NCBI GenBank assembly: GCA_944389015.1
Contig: CALXKS010000069.1
Coordinates: 1-64,000, forward strand
DNA from: an uncultured Spirochaetaceae bacterium
GTDB taxonomy: Bacteria; Spirochaetota; Spirochaetia; Sphaerochaetales; Sphaerochaetaceae
Reading direction: 5' to 3'
DNA: 64,000 nucleotides
Position numbers and translations under genes: made by a program. The notes under the pieces were generated by a model that worked only from the letters and a program-made list of their open reading frames with translations, did no database searches and was not told where the DNA came from. Below are positions 35,425 to 42,861 of the stretch, in pieces (position 1 is the stretch's first letter; each line of letters begins with the position of its first letter).

Positions 35425-36084
35425 ATGATAAATGTTGGCAATGACTGGCAGCCTCTTTTCGATATAGAGCAGAATAAGGAGTACTACCTGAACCTCAGGC
35501 AGTTCCTGAAATCAGAGTATTCCACAAAGACCATCTATCCTCCGATGAATGAGATATTCAATGCATTCCGCCTCACGCCATTCAATGAGACGAAGGTCAT
35601 AATAGTCGGACAGGATCCGTACCATGAGCCCGGACAGGCTATGGGACTGTCGTTCTCGGTCAGGGAAGGAACACCGGAGCCTCCTTCCCTTCAGAATATA
35701 AAGAAGGAGCTTGAAGATGAGGGATTCAATGAGGCGCACTGGTCCTCTGATCTCTCGCGCTGGGCAAAGGATGGCGTGCTTCTTCTCAACAGCACGCTGA
35801 CAGTACAGGCCCATAGGGCTGCATCCCATGCTGGAAAGGGATGGGAACGATTCACGGATAATGCGATAAAAGCCCTCGGGGATGACCCACGCCCCAAAGT
35901 ATTCATGCTGTGGGGAAGCTATGCACGGAGCAAGAAGGCTCTTATCTCATCGCAGGCACATCTCATACTCGAATCGGCCCATCCAAGCCCGCTGAGCGCA
36001 TACCGCGGCTTCTTCGGGAACGGCCATTTCAGGAAGTGCAATGACTTCCTGATCAGGACAGGCCAGTCCCCGATAGCATGGTGA
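35425..36084 (+). CDS. ung: Uracil-DNA glycosylase, family 1
   Basis: Removes uracil from DNA in base excision repair. At 219 residues it is of normal length. The catalytic water-activating motif GQDPYHEPGQAMGLSFSV and the C-terminal minor-groove motif HPSPLSAYRGFFG are intact. The start at 35425 (MINVGNDW) matches the family N-terminus; the open frame upstream runs through the divergent gene and is discarded. A TTGACG at 35390-35395 is spaced for a start at the ATG, but the -10 (GAGCAT) is poor. Confidence 0.97.
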   Translation: MINVGNDWQPLFDIEQNKEYYLNLRQFLKSEYSTKTIYPPMNEIFNAFRLTPFNETKVIIVGQDPYHEPGQAMGLSFSVREGTPEPPSLQNIKKELEDEGFNEAHWSSDLSRWAKDGVLLLNSTLTVQAHRAASHAGKGWERFTDNAIKALGDDPRPKVFMLWGSYARSKKALISSQAHLILESAHPSPLSAYRGFFGNGHFRKCNDFLIRTGQSPIAW

Positions 36085-36088
36085 TCAA

Positions 36089-37342
36089 TCAGAAGAGCTC
36101 ATGATAATCCGTGCCTATGCTCTTCGACATGTTCGGTTTCTGAAGGATATCAAAGAGAGCGGAAGGCACAGGGATCTCCTTTCCGATGATCGGCTCGACG
36201 ATCTTATCGAACTTCGCAGGATGGGCAGTGGCTACAACAACTGTATCATCTGAAGAATAGTGATCGCGTCTCACACGCTCTCCGCATGCTGTATGCGGAC
36301 AGATGATATGGCCTTTCTCTGCAGCCTCCTCGCCGATTGTCCTCCTTATCTCATCATCTGAGACAGAGAACGAACGCACATTGTCCCTGAACTCCTCTAT
36401 GGAGGGGAACATGGCAAAGAGCCTCTCCATATTCGACGGGGCTCCGACATCCATAGCATTCGCAAGGGTTTCAACAGATGGCCGTGGCCTGTACTCCCCT
36501 GTCTCAAGATAATCAGGGATGGTCCTGTTGGCATTCACAGCAAGCACGATGCTCTTTATAGGAGCGCCCATAGCCTTCGCCCAGAAAGCTCCAGTCGAGT
36601 TCCCGACATTGCCAGAGGGGATGATGAACACAGCTTCCTTCCCGTACTTCGCCTTATAGAGCGATGAGGCATATACATAGTAGGCCATCTGCGGGAGAAG
36701 CCGTCCCAGATTTATGGAGTTGGCGCTTGAAAGGCCTGAGATGGACCTGTCCATAAAAGCTTCCTTGACCATCTTCTGGCAGTCATCGAAGGTACCGTCA
36801 ACCTCATAGCTCTCGATATTCCCATCCCAGCATGTAAGCTGCTTCTGCTGTCTTTCAGCTACACGGCCCTTAGGGAAAAGGACCTTCACCGAGAGATGCT
36901 CCCTGTTATGGAAGGCAGAGGCCACTGCGCCCCCTGTATCTCCGGACGTCGCAACGAGGATGCAGAGATCCCTGTTCCGCTTCTCAAGAAGCTTCTCCAT
37001 GGAGAAAGCCAGGAAACGGGCTCCGAAGTCCTTGAACGCCGCAGTCGGACCATAGAAGAGCTCCAGCGTGTCCTTTCCTTCATTGCTGAAGAAAGGAACA
37101 GGGAATGAGAACGCATTCCTTGCGATCTCCTCAAGGCTCTCCTCGAGCTCATCACCTTCAAAATATGGCTTCATAGCCTGATACATCGCATACCAGGCAC
37201 CCTTTGAAAGGGTGAAATCCTCTGGGATGCGGGGTATGCTCTCAGGGATGAAAAGACCTCCATCCGGAGCAAGGCCTGTAAGTATGGCATCTGATGCCGT
37301 GAATCCATCGCCGCCTATTGATCTTGTTGAAACGTACTTCAT
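36089..37342 (-). CDS. thrC: Threonine synthase
   Basis: A PLP enzyme turning O-phosphohomoserine into threonine; 417 residues. The PLP lysine lies in PTAAFKDFGARF, and the phosphate cup in ATSGDTGGA and SGNVGN. It follows thrA on the same strand with a gap of 9 bases. An AGGAGGAG precedes two adjacent ATGs; the second, better spaced, is chosen. Ends 4 bases from the ung stop (convergent). Confidence 0.97.
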   Translation of the reverse strand: MKYVSTRSIGGDGFTASDAILTGLAPDGGLFIPESIPRIPEDFTLSKGAWYAMYQAMKPYFEGDELEESLEEIARNAFSFPVPFFSNEGKDTLELFYGPTAAFKDFGARFLAFSMEKLLEKRNRDLCILVATSGDTGGAVASAFHNREHLSVKVLFPKGRVAERQQKQLTCWDGNIESYEVDGTFDDCQKMVKEAFMDRSISGLSSANSINLGRLLPQMAYYVYASSLYKAKYGKEAVFIIPSGNVGNSTGAFWAKAMGAPIKSIVLAVNANRTIPDYLETGEYRPRPSVETLANAMDVGAPSNMERLFAMFPSIEEFRDNVRSFSVSDDEIRRTIGEEAAEKGHIICPHTACGERVRRDHYSSDDTVVVATAHPAKFDKIVEPIIGKEIPVPSALFDILQKPNMSKSIGTDYHELF

Positions 37343-37351
37343 CATCTCCTC

Positions 37352-39760
37352 CTATATCCTTGAGCCGAGATACGCGCTTAAGCGGAGTATATCAGCAAAG
37401 ACGCCGCCTGCTGTGACCTCCGGCCCAGCTCCTGGTCCTTTTATGACCAGCGGCTCCTTGTTATAGCGTGCCGTGGTGAATGCGATCACATTGTCCGTCC
37501 CGCTTGCAGTGGAGAACGGATGATCTGCAGGATACTCGGAAAGCGAGACAGAGCACACCCCGTCCTCAACCTTCCCAACATACCTCAGCTTCATGCCTTT
37601 CTTCGCTGCATCTTCATATAGAGCAAGCATATGATCGTCTATCTCAGGAAGACGTGACAGGAACTCATCCTTCGGCACATTCCTCAATGACTCAGGGACA
37701 AGCGACTCCACGTTGATATCTGAGACCTCGGTCCTGTACCCAAGCTCACGGGCAAGGATGACAGTCTTTCTCGCAACATCCATCCCAGAAAGATCATCCC
37801 TTGGATCCGGCTCAGTGAATCCAAGCTCCTTGGCTTTGAGGACAAGCGATGAGAACGGAACGGTGCCATCATACATGGAGAAGAGCCATGCAAGCGTTCC
37901 GGATACCATTCCCTCGATCCTGTATACTGTATCACCGGTCTCCCTGAGATCCTTGAGGGTGCAGATGACAGGCAGGCCTGCACCTACCGTCGTCTCATAT
38001 AGGAACTTCCTGCCAGTGCGGAGCGCAGATGCCATCAGCTTCTCATAATAGTCATATGGCCCTGATCCTGCCTTCTTGTTCGGGGTTATCACATGGAAGC
38101 CCATATCGATATACTTCCTGTACTGCCTTGCCCTCTCCTCGGAGGAGGTGCAGTCAACAAGGACTGCATGGGGATAGTAGGCTGCATTTATATGAGAGAG
38201 GAATACCTCCTCGTTGTATACCACGCTCTTCTTGCTGAACTCCTCCCGCCATGCCGAGAGATCTATGCCGCTTTCGGAGAGAAGCATCTTCTTCGATGTA
38301 GCGATTCCCCTTATGCGGATATCGAGATCGAACTCACGGCGGAGCCTCTCGCTCTCAGCTGCAAGCTGATCAAGAAGTGTTCCTCCGATATTCCCTGGAC
38401 CGAAAAGACCGATTGAGAGAGTCTGGGCAGAGAGGAAGAACGAGGAATGCAGTGACCTCAGAGCCTTACCGCTCTCGCTGCTCTTTATAACTGCGCTGAT
38501 ATTCCGCTCGCTTGACCCCTGGGCTATCGCCCTGATATTCACACCGGCCCTGGCGAGGGACGAGAAGAACTTGCCTGCAACACCGATATGACCCGGCATT
38601 CCCTCGCCTACTGCGGCAAGTATCGCAAGATCGCTCTCAGTTGTCACAGAAGCGATGCTGCCATTGCCGATCTCCTCTGCAAACTCCCTTCTTATCGTCT
38701 TCTCTGCGCTCTGCGCTTCCTTCTGGGGGACTGCGAAGCAGATGGAATACTCCGAAGAGGCCTGTGATATGAGGATTACGGATATCCCCTCCCTGCGGAG
38801 AGCAGTGAAGAGGCGCGAAGAGAAACCTGGCACACCTGACATACCTGAGCCCTCTACGTTCATGAGCGCAACACGGCGGACAACGGAGAATGCCTTGACC
38901 GATGTCTTCTCATCCGGGTAGGTCTCCCTGGAAACAAGAGTGCCTTTGTTCTCCGGCTCTCCCCAGTATCTGAGATGGATCGGCAGCGAACGCTGTACAG
39001 CAGGCAGGAATGACTGCGGATGGATTATAGGCGCACCGAAGAACGAAAGCTCCGTTGCCTCATCATATGTAAGGTGCTCAATAACGCTGGAAGCAGGAAC
39101 ATCGCTTCTCGATGCAGAGCACAGGAGAGAACGCGAATTCCAGAATGTCAGCGAGCCATTATGCATAGCTGCAATCAAAGATGCAGTATACTCGCTACCA
39201 CCATCTCCATGGACCTTTCCTGATGCATCGGCAGACCCCGGAGCAGAGTACAGATTCCCTGAGACGAGGACAACGCCTGAGGGAAGCGAACTTCCCTTCA
39301 CTGCCTCTGAGGCATCCAGAACGGCAGACTCTGCGCCCTTTGATATGAAATAGGCATTAAGGATAAGGGAAAGAAAGGAACCTGTAAGCTCTGACAGATG
39401 CTTTCTTGCAGCATCCGGGGCATCCTCCAGGATCCAGAGCGCGCGGAGCACGTCCTCGATCTCCGAGAAGGACTTATCCATGCTGTCGGTGACAGAGCCT
39501 TCATTGCCATCCCCGAGGATCGATGATGCTGTCTCCTCCCAGGCATTCTGGCTCTTCTCAAGCCTCGACCAGAGCTTCTCATCCCTGGCTGCTGCAGATG
39601 CGATCAGACTATCCATAGAAAGATCCGATACCGCCACCGGTGATATAACGAAAACCTGGGTATCAGCACTCTCGCTGCTGTATATATTGAAAAGCTTCTG
39701 AGCTCCCTGACTTGATGTGAGCATTGCGCCTTCAAGCGCATGAACATGTACGGATGCCAT
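37352..39760 (-). CDS. thrA: ThrA-type fusion: degenerate aspartokinase plus homoserine dehydrogenase
   Basis: An 802-residue protein with the ThrA layout: kinase-like domain (1 to about 280), two ACT repeats (about 310-450) and homoserine dehydrogenase (about 455-802). The dehydrogenase has the NAD(P) loop IGLFGPGNIGG, and both ACT repeats keep their ligand motifs (SQASSE and AQGSSERNIS). The kinase half looks inactive. The family's first strand KFGGTS is replaced by HALEGAM. The RNGSDYSAA motif survives only as GDGGSEYTAS, and WTDVDGV..DPR has become WNSRSLLCSASRSD. It probably works as a regulated homoserine dehydrogenase, with aspartokinase supplied elsewhere. Good Shine-Dalgarno (AGGAGG). 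Confidence 0.93.
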   Translation of the reverse strand: MASVHVHALEGAMLTSSQGAQKLFNIYSSESADTQVFVISPVAVSDLSMDSLIASAAARDEKLWSRLEKSQNAWEETASSILGDGNEGSVTDSMDKSFSEIEDVLRALWILEDAPDAARKHLSELTGSFLSLILNAYFISKGAESAVLDASEAVKGSSLPSGVVLVSGNLYSAPGSADASGKVHGDGGSEYTASLIAAMHNGSLTFWNSRSLLCSASRSDVPASSVIEHLTYDEATELSFFGAPIIHPQSFLPAVQRSLPIHLRYWGEPENKGTLVSRETYPDEKTSVKAFSVVRRVALMNVEGSGMSGVPGFSSRLFTALRREGISVILISQASSEYSICFAVPQKEAQSAEKTIRREFAEEIGNGSIASVTTESDLAILAAVGEGMPGHIGVAGKFFSSLARAGVNIRAIAQGSSERNISAVIKSSESGKALRSLHSSFFLSAQTLSIGLFGPGNIGGTLLDQLAAESERLRREFDLDIRIRGIATSKKMLLSESGIDLSAWREEFSKKSVVYNEEVFLSHINAAYYPHAVLVDCTSSEERARQYRKYIDMGFHVITPNKKAGSGPYDYYEKLMASALRTGRKFLYETTVGAGLPVICTLKDLRETGDTVYRIEGMVSGTLAWLFSMYDGTVPFSSLVLKAKELGFTEPDPRDDLSGMDVARKTVILARELGYRTEVSDINVESLVPESLRNVPKDEFLSRLPEIDDHMLALYEDAAKKGMKLRYVGKVEDGVCSVSLSEYPADHPFSTASGTDNVIAFTTARYNKEPLVIKGPGAGPEVTAGGVFADILRLSAYLGSRI

Positions 39761-39856
39761 CATTCCTCCTGCCGAATTGCTCTAATCGTATACTTTTCAC
39801 GCCTTTTTCAACAAGAGCTATGGCAGAATAATGCAACAGGAGCATATGAGATGCAG

Positions 39857-39878
39857 AAAGCTCCCCGGAGGGAGCCTT
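39857..39878 (-). terminator. Probable terminator of rpmB
   Basis: Stem AAGGCTCCC/GGGAGCTTT (one G-U) with a 4-base loop, 22 bases beyond the rpmB stop. The following T-run is short because the Ts lie in the stem. Confidence 0.55.
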
Positions 39879-39900
39879 CTCAAACAAGCGGCGGGAGGTC

Positions 39901-40131
39901 TTATACGACCTTCTCTACAAGTCCGCTTCTCAGGCAGCGTGTGCAGACCTTGATAGTCCTTGGAGTGCCATTGATAAGAGCCTTGACCGAAACAAGATTC
40001 GGCTTGAATGTGCGCTTCTTCGTCACACCGATATGCTGACCGACACCACCCTTCTTCTTAGCCTGTCCCTTGCGGGGTACAACGGATCCGGAAATAGTTC
40101 CCTTGCCGCAGATTTCGCATCTTCTAGCCAT
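39901..40131 (-). CDS. rpmB: 50S ribosomal protein L28
   Basis: A 76-residue ribosomal protein. The N-terminus MARRCEICGKGTISG and the C-terminal CTRCLRSGLV give a four-Cys zinc-binding (C+) form of L28. The start at 40131 follows AAGGTGGA by 6-7 bases. The leader contains a small hairpin (CTGCCA/TGGCAG, 40174-40191) that could be regulatory. Single-gene unit. Confidence 0.97.
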   Translation of the reverse strand: MARRCEICGKGTISGSVVPRKGQAKKKGGVGQHIGVTKKRTFKPNLVSVKALINGTPRTIKVCTRCLRSGLVEKVV

Positions 40132-40296
40132 GTTATCATCCACCTTGAATTGAGTTCTTTTAAGAGAGGCACGCTGCCAGGAGCATGGCAGATACCAGTC
40201 ACAACTCTGAGACTATACCGCAACGGCGGTCTTTTGTAAACCACTATCTTGACCAACCGATGGAAACTTCTGAAGATAGCTATGGAGGCATATATC

Positions 40297-40554
40297 ATGG
40301 AGAGCAATGCAGATAGCAGAATCGCTGTAATCGGAATCATCGTTGAGGACAAAAGCCAGGCAGAGAATGTGAACAGCCTTCTGCATCAGTACTCTGAGTA
40401 CATCATCGGTAGAATGGGCCTGCCATACCATGAAAGAGGGCTGAGCATCATCAGCGTTGTGGTCGATGCGCCCAGCGATACGATCAGCGCGCTTTCAGGA
40501 AAGCTCGGAAGACTCCAGGGCGTAAGCTCACAGGCACTCTACACAAAAGCCTGA
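40297..40554 (+). CDS. TM1266-type ACT-like protein (putative iron-only hydrogenase system regulator)
   Basis: An 85-residue single ACT-like domain. The sequence RIAVIGIIVEDKSQAENVN followed by IIGRMGLPYHERGLSIISVVV is typical of the TM1266 family, which tends to occur in genomes with [FeFe]-hydrogenase maturation genes. GGAGG lies 8 bases before the ATG at 40297. The next gene starts one base into its stop. No hydrogenase gene is present in the window, so the link to hydrogen metabolism rests on family knowledge. Confidence 0.85.
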   Translation: MESNADSRIAVIGIIVEDKSQAENVNSLLHQYSEYIIGRMGLPYHERGLSIISVVVDAPSDTISALSGKLGRLQGVSSQALYTKA

Positions 40555-40961
40555 TGAAGCGGTTTTCAATCCTCACGCTCGAAGAGGGATCAAGACTCCA
40601 ATGGCGAAGGATAGAGAGGGATTACTATAAAGCCACAGGCGACTGGGGATTCTATCTTCTTCCGCCATGCATAATACTGCCTGAGCTTGATGCGATAGAC
40701 GGGGATATCAATATAGGGAATGGTATATTCTCTCCTGATAAGAAAGCAGCAATACACAATGGGATCACTATCCTCCCGATAGACGATTCCCGGCTCTCCG
40801 CATTGTCCCCAGATGCCGGGATATTCATCTCATGCAGCGGAAAAACCAGCGACTATCTCTTTCCCGAAGAGAAAGCGAAGATAAAAGGCATCGCCCTTAT
40901 CGAGACGGACTGGTCATCATCAAGGATCATCAGATTCAGGCCTCTGAAGAGGGACAGATAG
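40554..40961 (+). CDS. Hypothetical protein coupled to the TM1266-type gene
   Basis: A 135-residue soluble protein not recognised. It is mixed alpha-beta with a Gly/Asp-rich stretch in the middle (DAIDGDINIGNGIFSPDKKA) and a basic end (RFRPLKRDR). Its start overlaps the stop of the ACT-like gene (TGATG), indicating coupled translation and possibly a shared role. It converges with nth, overlapping by 26 bases. Confidence 0.65.
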   Translation: MKRFSILTLEEGSRLQWRRIERDYYKATGDWGFYLLPPCIILPELDAIDGDINIGNGIFSPDKKAAIHNGITILPIDDSRLSALSPDAGIFISCSGKTSDYLFPEEKAKIKGIALIETDWSSSRIIRFRPLKRDR

Positions 40962-41547
40962 CGGAAACAGGGCATGACTGGCAGTCAGGCTTTGCATGGC
41001 AGACCACGCGTCCATGGAGGTTGAGAGCCATTGAGAGACGCGACCACATATTCTCAGGAAAGCGCTCTCGGATCTCCGTTGCGGATTTATTCCTGTCAAC
41101 TGTATCGGTGAATCCAAGCCGGGCTGCAACTCGCACGAAATGGGTATCAGCTATCACAGCAGGTCTATTGAGAATGCTGTGCATATAGCATGATGCGGTC
41201 TTCTCCCCCACCCCAGGCAATGACATAAGACCAGCCATCGTATCGGGAATACCGGATACGGAAACAGCTTCAGCAGTCCCCTTTATATTCCTCGACTTCG
41301 CTTTCGACAGCCCCGCGCTCCTGATCAGAACCTCGATTTCAGATACATCTGCAGAAGCTATCGCTTTCTCATCAGGAAATACAGAGAAAAGCGCCTCGGC
41401 AGCCTTCTCCGCCTGCCTGTCCGTCGTGGATGCTGAAAGCATGACAGTGATAAGAAATCTGAACGGGGATATAACAGGGAGAAAGGAAATCTCCTCAGGA
41501 TAGTGCTTATCGATGATATCGAAGATCGTCTTATCGCGCTCAGTCAT
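40936..41547 (-). CDS. nth: Endonuclease III
   Basis: A DNA glycosylase/AP lyase for oxidised pyrimidines. The 203 residues carry the helix-hairpin-helix LPGVGEKTA with the catalytic Asp in ADTHFVRVAARLG, and a C-terminal [4Fe-4S] motif CHAKPDCQSCPVSAIC (C-x5-C-x2-C-x5-C, one residue shorter than in E. coli). The ATG at 41547 is chosen because a TATGAT -10 box ends 7 bases upstream and the family starts here; the longer frame adds 8 unconserved residues. Confidence 0.95.
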   Translation of the reverse strand: MTERDKTIFDIIDKHYPEEISFLPVISPFRFLITVMLSASTTDRQAEKAAEALFSVFPDEKAIASADVSEIEVLIRSAGLSKAKSRNIKGTAEAVSVSGIPDTMAGLMSLPGVGEKTASCYMHSILNRPAVIADTHFVRVAARLGFTDTVDRNKSATEIRERFPENMWSRLSMALNLHGRVVCHAKPDCQSCPVSAICPSSEA

Positions 41548-41554
41548 ACAGGAA

Positions 41555-41560
41555 ATCATA
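41555..41560 (-). promoter_or_regulatory. -10 box of nth (leaderless)
   Basis: Minus strand TATGAT, then 7 bases, then the nth ATG. -35 not clear. Confidence 0.45.
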
Positions 41561-41712
41561 AGTGAAAACAATGAGCATTTTCTACTACTATCCTACGGAC
41601 TGTCCAAAGCAAAGACATATAAAACAATAGACAGGATGTATGAGCTTATCAGACAGACATATACCTTTGAGGGCGAATCTATAAGACAGCCGGATAATCC
41701 TGATCCATCAGA
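41561..41712. other. Intergenic stretch, possible gene relic
   Basis: A plus-strand frame ending in a TAG at 41714-41716 reads LLSYGLSKAKTYKTIDRMYE and then LIRQTYTFEGESIRQPDNPD. It has a protein-like composition but no start with a Shine-Dalgarno and no recognised family. It may be the 3' end of a lost gene. Confidence 0.25.
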
Positions 41713-42171
41713 TTAGCTCCATAATCCTACGTTTCTTCTGTATCCGGGAATCTTAAATCCCGGTACAGTATCGGGGTAGTTCTTCTTCCACTTTGAATGC
41801 TTTACCTTGTTTTTCTTTTTAGGTTCTTTTTCTCGATAGCATTTACCTGTATTCTGAAATTCATGCTTCAATCCTTTATTCTCTACAATCCCTGTATAGT
41901 CCATGAATTCAATCAGAAGTTTTACAATGCATAAGTATGTATTACGACTAATATATATGTTACCGAATTCTTCAGATGGATTCAGGAATAATGTAATAGT
42001 CTGGCGGTTGTATTTGATCTTGCATATATTAAGCCCGTGTTCATTAATGAATGATATGGGCATATTACCTACAAATTGAACCAATGCTCTTCCTTTAAAA
42101 GCACCCATATATCTTGTATAGACACATTTCTGAACTCCTGGATGTCCCACATCAACCCCCTCCCAAAGCAC
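41713..42171 (-). CDS. Hypothetical AT-rich accessory protein
   Basis: A 152-residue frame with a GTG start preceded by AAAAGG, 7 bases away. The sequence has a mixed alpha-beta middle (RALVQFVGNMPISFINEHGL) and a very basic tail (KEPKKKNKVKHSKWKKNYPD). Base composition is clearly more AT-rich than the surrounding chromosome, suggesting transfer. No family recognised. It could be truncated, since an in-frame stop lies only 12 bases upstream of the start. Confidence 0.45.
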   Translation of the reverse strand: MLWEGVDVGHPGVQKCVYTRYMGAFKGRALVQFVGNMPISFINEHGLNICKIKYNRQTITLFLNPSEEFGNIYISRNTYLCIVKLLIEFMDYTGIVENKGLKHEFQNTGKCYREKEPKKKNKVKHSKWKKNYPDTVPGFKIPGYRRNVGLWS

Positions 42172-42336
42172 TGTACAGCCTTTTCAATGGCTTTTCCAGT
42201 GAATTATGCATCTGATGGCAGAAAATCAATACATAGGCCTAGAGATCACGCTGATGTAAATCTGGAAGCATGGAGCATATTAAACTATACATGTCATGTC
42301 TATGTCCTATTCACTTTTCCGGGAAAACATGTAAAC

Positions 42337-42342
42337 TATATA
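42337..42342 (+). promoter_or_regulatory. Candidate -10 box of the antitoxin RNA
   Basis: TATATA, 7-8 bases before the predicted start GAGGCACTGCC. Just upstream lies TTTTCCgGGAAAA (42315-42327), a perfect palindrome, and AAACTATA occurs twice (42282 and 42333). The -35 is weak. Confidence 0.4.
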
Positions 42343-42349
42343 CGTAGAG

Positions 42350-42430
42350 AGGCACTGCCGATGAGTGGTAGCCTCAGCTAATTAAGTACGACTAAGCCGT
42401 CCTATCTGGCTAAAGCAGGGCGGCTTATCT
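42350..42430 (+). ncRNA. Candidate type I antitoxin RNA
   Basis: Predicted RNA of about 80 bases convergent to the hydrophobic peptide gene. Its 5' end folds as GAGG(CA)CTGCC, a 7-base loop, then GGTAGCCTC, and its 3' end is the hairpin AAGCCGTCC/GGGCGGCTT. It overlaps the 3' end of the toxin gene and contains GAGAGGC (42347-42353), complementary to the GCCTCTC that occurs twice in the toxin leader. This is the layout of RNA II of par (Fst) or RatA. Boundaries are inferred. Confidence 0.5.
42394..42426. terminator. Shared hairpin between antitoxin RNA and toxin gene
   Basis: AAGCCGTCC (42394-42402) and GGGCGGCTT (42418-42426) pair fully on the plus strand with one U-G. On the minus strand the same place is a C-A mismatch. 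T-runs are poor on both sides. It overlaps the toxin stop codon. Confidence 0.55.
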
Positions 42431-42493
42431 TATGACTGCTATTACAAGACCGATGATTGCAATTACAACCATCAGCAATTCATAATCACTCAC
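42425..42493 (-). CDS. Candidate type I toxin: 22-residue hydrophobic peptide
   Basis: A GTG-started frame of 22 codons. After a short polar start (SDYELLM) it is one continuous hydrophobic helix (VVIAIIGLVIAVI) ending in Arg. This matches the holin-like TxpA/BsrG/Fst type of membrane toxins, whose members often begin with a polar Tyr-Glu segment. The Shine-Dalgarno AAGGAGGTGAT is fully complementary to the 16S tail and ends 5 bases before the GTG, the strongest in the window. It is too short for routine gene calling. The 5' leader of about 100 bases holds a stable hairpin and repeats matching the convergent RNA. Confidence 0.6.
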   Translation of the reverse strand: MSDYELLMVVIAIIGLVIAVIR

Positions 42494-42526
42494 TCGACAT
42501 CACCTCCTTCTTCATCTTTGCAGAGA

Positions 42527-42549
42527 ATCGAGAGGCAACGCCTCCCGAT
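42527..42549 (-). promoter_or_regulatory. Leader hairpin of the toxin mRNA
   Basis: A 10-base stem (ATCGGGAGGC/GCCTCTCGAT, one G-U) with a 3-base loop, 17 bases upstream of the Shine-Dalgarno. The left arm could instead pair with the earlier GCCTCTCGGAT at about 42558-42568, so two alternative folds exist. Confidence 0.55.
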
Positions 42550-42605
42550 ATCCGATAGACGATCCGAGAGGCTACCACCCACCATTCTATGGCAGTGCCA
42601 TAATT

Positions 42606-42635
42606 ATCCTATCATCATGCAAGAATGGTTATCAA
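42606..42635 (-). promoter_or_regulatory. Promoter of the toxin mRNA
   Basis: Minus strand -35 TTGATA (42630-42635), 18-base spacer, -10 TAGGAT (42606-42611). The predicted transcript starts near 42599 with GGCACTGCC, the same nine bases as the antitoxin RNA. Confidence 0.5.
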
Positions 42636-42716
42636 GAAAGAATCCGCTATGAAAAACATGGAACAAAAGCAGATATACAAATTATGGAAAAGTCACATTT
42701 CCGGCTGATGAAAACT

Positions 42717-42737
42717 GTGGAAAAGTTTGTTTTCCAC
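42717..42737. repeat. Inverted repeat in a GGAAAA-rich stretch
   Basis: GTGGAAAA and TTTTCCAC with a 5-base loop. Two further GGAAAA copies flank it (about 42686 and 42752). It lies between the toxin promoter and the cysteine desulfidase terminator. Role unknown. Confidence 0.5.
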
Positions 42738-42792
42738 GCCGATTTTCATATGGAAAAATCATGAACCAGCAGATAGAAAGGTTCATATTCCA

Positions 42793-42822
42793 TGAAAAGA
42801 ACCGCACCAAGAACTGGTGCGG
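42793..42822 (-). terminator. Terminator of the oligopeptide/cysteine desulfidase operon
   Basis: Perfect 8-base stem CCGCACCA/TGGTGCGG with a 5-base loop. On the minus strand it is followed by TTCTTTTC, 40 bases past the last stop. Confidence 0.8.
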
Positions 42823-42861
42823 AAATAGGTAGAAAATGATTTATTGATTGAGATGTGATCA

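Noticed and set aside
41513-41716. 67-codon plus-strand frame at the nth start
   Set aside because: It overlaps the nth 5' end and has no ribosome site. At best its last 40 codons are a relic.
42660-42760. TGTGGAAAA motifs resembling DnaA boxes
   Set aside because: They differ from TTATCCACA, only one copy is close, and no dnaA, dnaN or other origin genes are in the window. An origin is not supported.
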